From: Gordius sp. MW1
Lineage: Eukaryota; Nematomorpha; Gordioida; Gordea; Gordiidae
Assembly: GCA_964036665.1 (NCBI GenBank)
Contig: OZ038527.1
Location: 2,108,001 to 2,172,000 of the forward strand
Length of the DNA stretch: 64,000 nucleotides
Reading direction: 5' to 3'
The number at the start of each line of letters is the position of its first letter. The first letter of the stretch is position 1. Both the position numbers and the translations under genes were made by a program. A model generated the notes under the pieces. That model had not been told where the DNA came from and made no database searches. It worked only from the letters and a program-made list of their open reading frames with translations. Of this stretch, positions 50,101-60,700 are shown in pieces.

Positions 50101-51085
50101 ATAGTTACCAAAAAATAGAAGATAAATATAATTTTTCATGATGTTTGTTACATTTTTTGTCGTCGTGTTGTATATTTTATTTTAGATTAAACAAAAAATT
50201 GGAAGAAATAGGCGTATTTGGCCGTATATAGATGAGAAATTCAGATTCGCAAAATCAAATGTGATTATGAAATTTAATTTACATATAGTCAACGTTAATG
50301 AATTTTATACTACCTAAAACGCAAAAATCTTAATAATACTAGACTTGGTATTTATATGGCAATTCCAAGCATATTTTATAATTCTTATGTTTTATACGTA
50401 TTACAAAACCATTTTCAACCAAGAGCATTAGGACCCATATCTCTAGGAGACCGAAACCAAGCAAGAGAACTATTCTTTTTTTAATAATGGGCTCTATCAA
50501 TGTAGCCTATATTATATTTCCGTTAGTTCAATACCAGTTTATTTCCTTGATTACCAATTTTAATACCTGATCATAACTTTTAATCTTATATTCTAACCAT
50601 CATACAATTCCATTTATTGTTAAGATGATAAAATATTCGACCCTTAGATGTTAATCTTCATCGTGTAATCTATAAACGGCCATTCTGAAATTCTTAATTT
50701 AAGGCACTTGCTAATTTTGGTTAAGCCGTTTGCCAAAGCTGCTTAACAACCTTCATATTTTCAAAATATTTACATATTATGTTCAATCTAACCTGTCGCA
50801 CTATATCCTTTTCGAAACCTTCATTGTCCATTTTAATCAATTGGAAATAATAAAAATTGAAAGTTGCGTAAGCTATTTCAGGTCCATCAAAGGTAACGTG
50901 TATACCACGATTATGGGGCATCACTTTAATATTTCTAACTCCGTATATCGAGGAAGAGGTTAAATTGCAAGGAATTCCATCTAAAACAAGTTACAAATTT
51001 TTTCTAATATTTTAAACTTACCCGTTGCAATAGATAAAGATGTTAGGCGAGCGCAAAGGACTAAATACAAAAGCGAGAAATACAT
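47153..51085 (-). CDS. Putative single-pass membrane protein, unknown family, 5 exons, 243 aa
   Basis: Exons 51022-51085, 50793-50980, 47835-47967, 47744-47773, 47153-47469 join in frame to 732 nt. Exon 1 is a signal peptide (MYFSLLYLVLCARLTSLSIA). The lumenal part has DGIPCNLTSSSIYGVRNIKV, GIHVTFDGPEIAYATFNFYY and NVDLSDNGEYVIKVYVHYN, which read like beta-strands of Ig/Fn3 type, then a Cys pair (DYCSDSCSND). Near the C-terminus VMYSVIQIIFYSLGFYLSYF is a membrane helix, then a short tail ending GGTLSNGSRYL. N-glycosylation sequons NLT occur twice. The 2.8-kb intron between exons 2 and 3 holds hAT relic B, and an F1 MITE sits between exons 4 and 5. I do not recognise the family; a receptor-like role is only a guess. 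Confidence 0.6.
47497..47694. mobile_element. Foldback MITE family F1, copy 5 (intron of the membrane-protein gene)
   Basis: TAGTGTTGTAAAAAGAGCTG at the left and CCAGCCGTTTTTACGTTAGTA at the right end region, with GTCGACTAATATTAAACAGA and TAGTGGACTTAAACC inside. More diverged than the 36528 copy. Confidence 0.65.
48490..50080 (+). pseudogene. hAT transposon relic B (DUF659-type transposase), inside an intron
   Basis: Plus-strand text near 49030-49260 reads VAVVTDNAAK, then YTELECFECVAHGLNLIVIK, DIC(stop)KSEIIHLLINKAKNI and IKYVKRDAILALI, the pattern C.AHG.NL..KD of hAT/DUF659 transposases, with several stops. AATGTCATCCTCAGATTCTA near 49765 and CATAGCTAATCACATGT near 48562 match relic A in inverse orientation. 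The element lies in the large intron of the membrane-protein gene. Limits are approximate. Confidence 0.7.
50081..50720. other. Intron remainder of the membrane-protein gene, no feature seen
   Basis: AT-rich sequence without recognisable repeats between hAT relic B and exon 2. Confidence 0.35.
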
Positions 51086-51296
51086 GGAAGAAATGAAGTT
51101 TGGATGGTGTAAAAAACAAGGTCTAATCTGCTGAAAATTATTTATGCGTTTTGTAGGCAAATTTTGAGAAGTGGGCGTTTAACAAATATATGAAGAGGTG
51201 TATCAATTACAAATTTTTATATAATAAAGATTGCAAGCGAAAATCTATTTTAAGAATATACATGGACTAAAAACATGTTTATCTCTTTTTTCATAA

Positions 51297-51345
51297 AGCT
51301 AGCTAGCTTTAGCTAGCTAAAGTTAGCTAGCTAGCTATAAAACAA
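51297..51345. repeat. GCTA/TAGC self-complementary simple repeat
   Basis: AAGCTAGCTAGCTTTAGCTA then GCTAAAGTTAGCTAGCTAGC: short tandem units that can also fold on themselves. It stands about 210 bp upstream of the membrane-protein start codon. Confidence 0.7.
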
Positions 51346-52031
51346 AGTGGCTTCAATTGAATGTAAACTAAGGTGAAAGCACCACGATTTAAAGGGATGC
51401 TCTTAAACACCTAAACAAACATTGTTTTAAATATATCTAAATGGTACGAAAATAAATTTCCTATTATTGAAAAAATTTTGGGAACCTAGCTTGAACATTT
51501 ATTATGATCTTTATAATTAAGTTTTTAGTCGTTGTTACCCCAGGAATATTAATTTCTGATTTAATGAGCTCAGGTACAAATTTGAGTTTTAAGTGGGACG
51601 ATTTCGAAAATATAATAAAAATGTTTCCCTTACATTTGCTGCTTAATACTTTTTATTAGAGTTTAGAGTTGTACTTTTTTGAGATCATAGAAAAATTAGA
51701 TGTATAAACCATTTTTTAGCGGATCGAAACTAGTTATAAAACGGGAAAGCGGGAGAAAATCAGTGGCGAAAAAGAGCAAAAGAAAAAAATTAAAGTTCTC
51801 AAAGAGAATGAGTTATTGCGAATGTCCAAGAGGGGAAAATGGTTGGCATTATAATCGCCAGAACTAAAGTAGTTAGAGGGAAGGGAGAGGGAACGCTATT
51901 ATTAAATCCACCATAAATTTTTTGGATGCTATGAGATTTCGTGATAAATTTATTTAGAATATCCAAATAGATTTTCGCATCACTTCCAACGACTCCTAAA
52001 TATGTAATAATGCGAGGTGACTCTATAAGGG

Positions 52032-52502
52032 TGCATTCTAATCATAGACTAATAGACTGCTCAATCCCTTTTAAAAGTGTTCCAAATTTTGGCATCCATT
52101 TTAAAAAGTGAATCGAATGGTTAGGTTTATGGTTATAATGGTTTCGGCTCTGCCCTATATATTTATTTTGATATAAAAATGTAAATCATTTAGAGTTTTA
52201 TCAACTTAAGCTTTTGAAAATCAAAATATGGGTATAAAAATTAATAATTATTTTTAAATTTTTTAACTTATATAGCGTCATCTACACTTGAACTTATTTT
52301 CTAACATTAATTTTGGCCAATTCTTATGGTTTGATAAATTTTTAAAATTGCTATAATGATTTAAATGGGTTGTTTTATGTTATAAGACCAATAATTATTG
52401 ACCAATACAATCCATCGCTATACAAACTCTACGTCACTTTTCAAAATGGCGGTCGTTTTTTGCAACACTTTTGATGCGTGAATGTATAAGGGATGAGCAA
52501 TA
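52032..52502. mobile_element. Foldback element with ATTCTAATCATAG tips
   Basis: ATTCTAATCATAGACTAATA at the left is the inverse of TATAAGTCTATGATTCTAAT at the right; further in, GCTCAATCCCTT faces AAGGGATGAGC, and AAGTGTTCCAAATTTTGGC faces near-matching text. About 470 bp, no coding sequence. A probable MITE. Confidence 0.65.
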
Positions 52503-52825
52503 TATAAGTCTATGATTCTAATACGTATGCGCCCCCTCCCACAAGGTACCCTACAGCCTCCATGGCTAAATTGAACTTTTGTTATAGGCTTTTGTGTATT
52601 CGCACAAGACTTTTGCGGTTATGTTTATTTAAAAATTGGACAAAATTAAAAAACATAAGGATTAACTGATGAGTTGATAGAATCATATTGAATAACCAAA
52701 AAAAATTTGTTATCAATTAACCCATTTATTAGATATAAATTTATATTCGTTTAATGTTGTAAGCATAGACTACATAGATTGCCCATGTCATATGTTCCAT
52801 GTGGCAAATTGTGTGTGAAATTTGC

Positions 52826-53176
52826 CTCCATTTTGAATAACACTACCGTCCTATATCACATAATGGCGTTTTGCGCTGTGCCGTTTTGTTCGAACAGGAG
52901 AGGTAAAGAAAAAATGTTTTGATTCCATAAATAAGTAAGATATTACAAAATATATGATATTTTTAAAATATTTAATAACATTACACTTTTTACATTTTTA
53001 ATTTTTATGAAATGTGTCAATAATAAATTTTTTAAAAATATCATATATTTTGTAATATCTTACTTATTTATGGAATCAAAACATTTTTTCTTTACCTCTC
53101 CTGTTCGAACAAAACGGCACAGCGCAAAACGCCATTATGTGATATAGGACAGTAGTGTTATTCAAAATGGCGGAAA
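52826..53176. mobile_element. Palindromic element carrying a THAP-finger start in both arms
   Basis: Arms of about 150 bp (52826-52985 and 53020-53176) are almost identical inverted copies around a short AT loop. From ATG 52863 (+) and from ATG 53135 (-) each arm encodes MAFCAVPFCSNRRGKEKMF, a stop, then FHK. The spacing C-AVPF-C-SNR and a following FHK match the first half of a THAP zinc finger, the DNA-binding domain of P-element-type transposases and THAP proteins. The stop is in both arms, so it is a dead, duplicated fragment. Confidence 0.75.
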
Positions 53177-53640
53177 AAAACACACACATCTAGATGCTTT
53201 CAAAATTGAATGATTAAATTAAGTAGTTTTTCCGGCTACCAATTTTGCCTTATAATTTATTAATATCATTATTTTTAATATTTAATCTCAATCATATCCT
53301 ATTAAAAAATGAAAGAAATGTAAAATATAAGTTTAGCTAAAACATCGTATCGGCAAAGAAAATTGACCTGCCATTTTGCTTTCTAACTTATAACTTGCGA
53401 TAGAAGGGTATATATGTTAAATTTACTAAAACTTAAATTAAGCTCAAAGATTATAATTTTATAAGTATAGGATTACAAGTTTAAGATCCAAAAACTTTAA
53501 CACTATAAAGAATTAAATTTCTTTGTCATTTTGACTCATATGACAACTGAGTGGAAAAAAAGAAGGACCAACGAAGGTTAAATATTGGTCCGAGGGTTCA
53601 AGGGATTTAGGGTATTTTGGCCTTTTTAAGCTGGCTTGGT

Positions 53641-53880
53641 TTAAATGTTAATTTTGTTAAGCCTCATATTTTTTATTACTACAAAAGTTTCTTCGCCAAC
53701 TATAATCAGACAATTTTGACAAGGGGATCCTTTATTACTAATAATATCCGACCTTACGGCTACAGATTGTAAATAGTATTCAATGCAATTTATAAAATTT
53801 GCTGTAATAGGGTGCTTGACAAACACGTGACCGGGAACTATCAGAAAGCAGCTGCTTAAGGTTGTCATGCGGTTTATCTT
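53641..53880 (-). other. Unassigned open frame with a Cys pair, possible exon or transposon piece
   Basis: The frame reads INRMTTLSSCFLIVPGHVF, ITANFINCIEYYLQSVAVRS and NKGSPCQNCLIIVGEETFVV before a stop. There is no ATG at its upstream limit other than the Met in NRM. Codon content is coding-like and it lacks low complexity. I do not recognise it, and no neighbouring exon with matching phase was found. Confidence 0.25.
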
Positions 53881-53961
53881 TGTAGCTCGATAAGACTTAT
53901 TTAACAAAACGCGATACTAAACTAGAACATCCTTCATCTCATCTTATTCTTTCTCATGTAT

Positions 53962-54035
53962 TAGGTTCCACAGTCGTGGGGTGGTAAGTATCTTTCATCT
54001 GGCTCAGGTAAGCGCCATGTCTTAATTTTCTTTGT
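53962..54035. repeat. Short dispersed repeat, copy 3 of 3
   Basis: GGTTCCACAGTCGTGGGGTG then CTTTCATCTGGCTCAGGTAA and GCGCCATGTCTTAA, matching 38448-38535 and 45935-46010 with small gaps. Confidence 0.55.
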
Positions 54036-54519
54036 TCGTTTCCGAAAAATAAAGAAGTGTTGTTTATTATTTTTGTAATCGAAAAACCTCGGAAATTTGT
54101 TTATTAAGTTCGTAAGTTATCATGTTTTGATGTGAAACTATCACTAATTTATGTAATCTATCTAAATGAAGTATAAAACCTGCAAAGTTTATCTTATGGC
54201 TTGTTCAGAAATCAAGCACAGAAAAAAATTATATGAATTTACATATATTATATTAAATTCTGAATAATTTTAAGTTATAACACATAATTATAATTGAAAT
54301 CGTTTGATGTACAACCCTTGTATATTGTACTATCATTAAACATAAAAAGATTTAAAAATCTTAATTTAAAGAGTTAAATGATTTGGATGTTGATATTATT
54401 TTTAAATGTCATAAATTTTATAAAGTTTAATATAAATTTGTATTATAACCATAATTGCTTTATCCCAGTAATCAATTTTATCCTTACAATTTTTGATGCT
54501 TATAACAGATATTGACTCT

Positions 54520-56477
54520 TATTCTAAATTTAGTGCTACATGTGTCACATATCGCTTAGGATGTGACTAGAAAATTTACTATGACATACTAATGAGCTAT
54601 AATAAGAGCGAAAACGTTATATGTCTATTATCATTTTCGAGTCACATGTTAAAAAAGAAAGGGACACATATTAGAGACCTGCACGGCCCGGCCCGCGGGC
54701 CGGGCTTGGACGGGCTTGTGCTTAAAAATAAAACAACGGACCGGGCCTGGACGGGCCGTTATATAACTTAACGGGCTCGGGCCGGGCCTAGTTATACTTA
54801 AGGCCCGTTAAAAGCCCGATACAAATCAAATGGATTTAAATAGTATAAAAGAAAGTGTTTTTTAATTGTTCAAATTTAATTGTTTTATGTATATTAACAA
54901 AGAAAGCTAAATTTTATTTCCAACCTAGCTTAAATTCATCAATATCTCAACCCGCATTATAAATGTTAAAGATAATTTATACACGTAATCCCATGGGCGG
55001 AGCCAATTTAAATTAGATGGGGGAGTTTAGATAGGCAAAAAATGGGTTTTACATCAAGAATTTTTGGATTTGGAGGAAGCAGCCGCCCATCCTTGCCTCC
55101 CCATTTATACCCTTTAGCAATATTGAGTGAATTAATTTAATATTATTTAAGATTATTTATATTAATTGTTATCCAATTTATGGGCTCTCTTTTAATTATC
55201 TGTCTGTCCTGTCCAACTTTTAAGTTTTCAATAATTGCCGTGGAAACTTATACGGGTTTTTAATGGCTGTGGACTTATGCTTCTGTAAAGGACTTTTATT
55301 TTTCTTTTGCAAATAGATTAATTAATGACCCCTTATTGGTTTTAATTTTTTTGACCTCGCCCGACCTCAAATTTTATTATTGTTTTTTGCCCGACTGATT
55401 ATCTTTATTATTGAATTTCTTTGGGCAACTTGTCTAGGTTGTTGCTATATTCGGATCATTGCGAAACTGACTATAATTCCCTGCAAATTAATGCTGACCG
55501 TTGCTTACATCTACTTTATCTGACCCCGGCCAAATGCCAAAAAGAATTTTTTTTTTGAATTGACATGCTTTATTAAAAAAAAACTATTAAATATATAGTG
55601 GAATTAAAAAGATACAAGAACGAAATCATTTATTAAAAAAATGATTAAAGCAAATTATCCGTTTCTTCATCTTCTTTAAAAATGGGCATTGAAACCATCA
55701 AAAAATAAAAATTGGATTTAGCGATTGCAATGGCGATTGATTGCCTTAGTAAAAAACTATTCTATATTTTTGAAGGAGGCGAGCGTTTATTGAGTTTTTT
55801 AAAAAAAATTTGCGCTCTTCCCAAACGTCCCCGAGCACGACGAGACGATAAGAATAAAAATGGAGTCATTATCATTATCAAATTTAAAAATAAATTCTAA
55901 AATTTATTTCTTCAAGTTACTTTTGTCAAATATTACTGTTTTTTCATTTTATATCAATAACTTAATTAATTAAAATGGTGGAAAAGCAAAGAAGCGAAGT
56001 AACTTTATTAAAAACATTATGACCATAAATAAGGGTTTTAAAAGGGTATTTGGCTTATATGGTTTTGTATATCCCTACGTGCCACTTGTAAAAATTTTTT
56101 TCCATGCAAGTCGTTTCTTAAATGATAGAAGAACTCGACTGACCGGGAATTACCTATTCATTATCTCTACAATATTTTTATCAACATTTTTAACACATAC
56201 ATGTTGTTCACCATATCGATAAAAAAATTAAACAACAAAAAATAAAAAAATTTTACGGGCCCGAGCCGGGCTTTGTATTAAATTGGCGGGCTGGGCTCGG
56301 GCTTAAAATTTAATATTTTGACGGGCGCGGGCCGGGCCCGGGTTTTGAAATTTTTACTGCGGGCGAGCCGACGTACCTAAACAGGCCCATTGCAGGTCTC
56401 TAATACATATTGTAAAATTAGTCTCTAATTAAAATTCTCTATTATAATAGCGGCACTCCTAAATGGGGTTATTATCC
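54520..56477. mobile_element. Foldback element F8, second copy, split by a nested element
   Basis: The left part has TCGCTTAGGATGTGACTAGA and TCGAGTCACATG, words shared with the 19044-20836 copy. The right part, 56403-56477, has TTAGTCTCTAATTAAAATT, GCGGCACTCCT and GGGGTTATTAT, the F8 tip. The element at 54672-56402 sits in between. Confidence 0.65.
54672..56402. mobile_element. 1731-bp foldback element with GGGCCGGGCC words nested in F8
   Basis: Tips TAGAGACCTGCACGG and TTGCAGGTCTCTA. Flanks ACACATAT (54664-54671) and ATACATAT (56403-56410) are a probable 8-bp duplication with one change. Both ends are packed with CCGGGC/GCCCGG words (GCGGGCCGGGCTTGGACGGG left; GGGCGCGGGCCGGGCCCGGG right). 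The interior holds an F2-like fragment (54990-55105), the repeat shared with 5857-6055, and short frames (for example 55712-55900, basic) without homology. It is probably a non-autonomous hAT. Confidence 0.75.
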
Positions 56478-57791
56478 AGTGTTGTGTTAGAGCGCGTCAT
56501 TTTAGACCAGCGCTTTAAAAGGAATAAACAAACTAATTACCATCACCATTATAAAGGTCCATCTGAGATGCGCCTCCCTAGTGTAAGGTCCTTTTTTCTA
56601 ACTCTCTCCCCCATAGTCCTAAATGGTAGATAAAATTACTACATATTTTTCACTTACATACATAAACCATCACTTGATGAAAGAAATACGACATGAGGGA
56701 GTGGGGGTACTTTATAGCACAGCACACACCATGTTGATGACAATAACAACTAGCAAGCACTGCCTAAGCTTATATCTATCCATCAGGGTCTCTATGAAAT
56801 CATAATACACTTGTGGTCGGTTTGCTACACACTCACACTGAATTTTAAGTGGTTAAATATAATTTTTAAGTGGTTCAATATTTCGCTTGATTATTTATCA
56901 TAAGCTTTATAAGAAGGAAATGACTTTGGTCTAATTTTTGTTGAGTGCATTATTTATGATACTAAAAACAGATATCAAATCCTTTTTTCTAAATTAAATG
57001 TATTTTTTTTATAATTAGCAGCAGATCTTTAAAGATGTTAACCTAAGTGTAAATTAAATTTTTTATTGTAATGTGATTAAATAACAAAAATTATAAGTTA
57101 ATAAAATTAGAAAATATAACTGTTGTTTCCATATTGACAGTGGTTTGTATTTTTTCTTTAACTATAACCTAAGGTATTAAATATAATTTACCATTTATAT
57201 TGGATAAAACAAAAAGCTACTCAATCAATATTTTTGTTTTAGAGCTTCTGACCTCTTTGGAATAATTTTTAGAGCTTTTTTCTCATACCGCTAAACGCTA
57301 CACTAAAGTATTTAAAAATTAATTAGGTCATTAAATCATATTGTCTAACGTCTACTTTTGTGGATGCTAACTTAAAATAATTTTTTAACATGGATTTTTG
57401 TATTTCTCTTTGGATTCCATCAGTTCATCCCACGATTTGAATGTGCTTCTTTAAATTTTAGTCTTAAAAAATAATAAAATACCATTAAAATCTTTCGAAT
57501 GAAATATAATAAATTTTGCAACTGTATGTTAAGGTTATAAAGATCGTAAATAAATATTGCGCCAAAATTTGCCCCAAAAAGTTTGTTATTATTACAAAAC
57601 ACAAAGTTTTCAGATTGCAAAAACAACAAATAACACTTCGTAATTTTCTGAACTGAATAAGGAATATCAATTTCACATCGCTAACATAGTCTTATTTAGA
57701 TTGTTTAACAATGGCTTAAAAGGCGTTGAATTGGAAATTATAGTCTTTATTAAATGATTTTAAATTTCGCGCTTTTTAAATATATCAGAAT
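56478..57791. other. Intergenic stretch upstream of the HDAC8-like gene
   Basis: AT-rich; short frames only. No terminal repeats were recognised. The deacetylase promoter should lie at its right end. Confidence 0.35.
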
Positions 57792-60700
57792 ATGGTTGTA
57801 AATCGTCCTATTTTTTATATTATCCCATCCTCATGCCCATACCTTGGTAGTATGGAACAATTGTTTGAGAAAAGAGTATGATACACTACAATTAATCTAT
57901 TGACTCTTAGTTTAAATTAGTCACTTTATTAATATCTGCATATAAACTTGATGTGAGACTAAAGTATATTTATAATTTAAGTGTTTAGTTAGTTACTAGA
58001 TTTATGAAATCTGAATTATCGAACGAACTTGACTTAAAACTATATCATGCCTCAGATTTTATTGAATTATTAAAGCAAAGCTCTTTAAATAAAGAGTTTT
58101 TTGCTTGTAATATTAATATAAGTGACCTTGATGAGTATGGTTTAGGTAATTAAACCTTTTAATAGCTATATTAAGTTTTTAGGTTATGATTGTGACATTA
58201 CTCCAACCACTTATTCTTATTGCTTGTCAATTACTGGTGCAACACTCAAAGCTGTTAGAATTCTTGCCACACATATAATAAATAATAAAGACCATAATAA
58301 CAATCCACCTATATGTATAAATTGGTTAGGTGGTTGGCATCATGCTAAAAGGTTTTAATAAGTTTAATTAAGTTATATTAATATCATTTTTGTTTTTTAG
58401 ATCATCAGCTTCAGGTTATTGTTTTGTAAATGACATTGTCATAGCAATAACAGAATTAAAAAAGTTTTGCACAAAAATATTATATATTGATTTGGATTTG
58501 CACCATGGAGATGGTAATCATTACACAAATGGCACTAATTACAAAAACATTTTATAATTTAATATTTTTAGTATTAAAATTTACAAAGTTGTTTTTAGGT
58601 GTGGAGGAGGCTTTTGCTTCTATTTACAATACATCCATTATGACAGTCTCATTTCATCATTACTCTCCTGGATTTTTTCCTGGCACTGGGGGCCTGACAA
58701 TAGAAAATGCTTTAAGCCGTTACAACATTAATATTCCATTGAAAGAAGGCATAGGCGATGCAAGCTATTTCTATATATTCCAAGTGTATATCTCATCAAC
58801 TTATCTACTTTCACATAATCTATAATATTAATTTTTCCCATTATTTTTAGAGTTATGAATATGCTGTTATGTTCTCCAAAAATGTTGGAAGCATTATTTG
58901 CCCCAAATGTAATAGTAATTCAATGTGGGGCAGACACTTTAATAACAGATCCACACGCAAAATTCAATTTGACCTCTAAGGGAATTACTGCATGTATTGA
59001 TTACATCACTAAAATATGTCCAAATACACCACTGCTTCTTTTAGGTGGAGGTAATTATAGGTTTGGTTAAAGATAGTTGTCAGGGGAAAGAAGGAATTTT
59101 TGTTTCTCAATTAAATATTTGCAATAGGGACATTCCATGTCAAATCGCCACGTTTTCGGCCGACCCCCTCAGAATTTTATAAAATTTGGTGGAAATGTTG
59201 AAACTAGTAAAATTATTAATTTCCGAAAATTTTAGCTCATTTGGGCCACTACTTTTCGAGTTGTGTGCTCTCAAAGGTCGAAAATCGGCCATTCAAAAAA
59301 TCGGGTTGTGACGCTATATTCAATAAAATTCATAAATTATTGGCCCCCAAATCATAGAATCTTGTTGTAGTAATAGGTAAGACCTATCTCCATAGGGAAA
59401 AAATCCAAAAAAATTTTTTTGTCGATTGGTCATCTCATAATAGCCGAAATGGCCAATATGGCATAACTACTGTTGAACTCTCTCAAACCGTTTCAAATTT
59501 GAGACAAATGTTTTATACTACCTATTAACCAAATTAAATAAAAGAGAAAGTTGGGCGGCCATCTTGAAGTGGTCATAAATTGCTAGAAACGGTATTTTAT
59601 TTATTTGGTGCCAAAATGACCCTCTAAAATTGGTTTTATTACTCATTTAGCCATCTTATAATATTATTATATCTATTATACAAATATTTTTGCTATAAAT
59701 TAACACCCCAACCCCCCCCCCCCCCCCCCCCCCATATTTCCTATAAATTACAATCAAAATAGGGAGTGGTTTTTCTTCGAATTTTGAAATAGAAACAGCT
59801 TTGAAAAATCACCTTAAATAATAATTTATTTCAAAGTATATATTCATTGTTTGTTATTCGATATGTAAAAGTATTAAAAAAAAGTATGACGGAGGGCATG
59901 TCTTCAAGCGCATATAAAAAATTAATTTAACATATCTGAAGTATATTTTAGGTAAGGCAATATGTTTTAGTGTCGCATCAAGCATTTCGTTTTAAATAAG
60001 GTATAAGTTCTCCGGTTGAGGTTAAAGGTGATACAATTTTTAATATATCCCATTTCTTTAGAGATATTTTGTGAAATTTATCTAAGCGAAAGGGTTCGCA
60101 TGGGTTAAGCAAACTAACTATTATTTTTTCATCGTCATAATTTTTATTATAAATTAGATTCAAAATTTCGAACGTCTAGGGGATAATTAGTTGATAGTAA
60201 AATTAAACGATAAAGTAATTTTATTAAAAGAATTCGACATCATTTAAAATTCGCGCTAGATGTCATACAAATTAATTCATACGCGCCAAAAAAGAAATCA
60301 ATCTGTGTTGATAAGGCAATTTTAAAGCCTATATTCAATAATCCTGACGATTTTATTATCTATTTCACGAGCCTGTTTCCAAATTACAATAAAATAATTT
60401 GTGGGAAAAAATTACTCGCTATTTTGATTTAAGATTAAAGGGGGGGGGGGGGTTGGGGTGTTAATTTATAGCAAAAATATTTGTATAATAGATATAATAA
60501 TATTATAAGATGGCTAAATGAGTAAAAAAACCAATTTTGGAGGGTCATTTTGGCGCCAAATAAATAAAATACCGTTTCTAGCAATTTATGACCACTTCAA
60601 GATGGCCGCCCAACTTTCTCTTTTATTTAATTTGATTAATAGGTAGTATAAAACATTTGTCTCAAATTTGAAACGATTTGAGAGGGTTCAACAGTAATTA

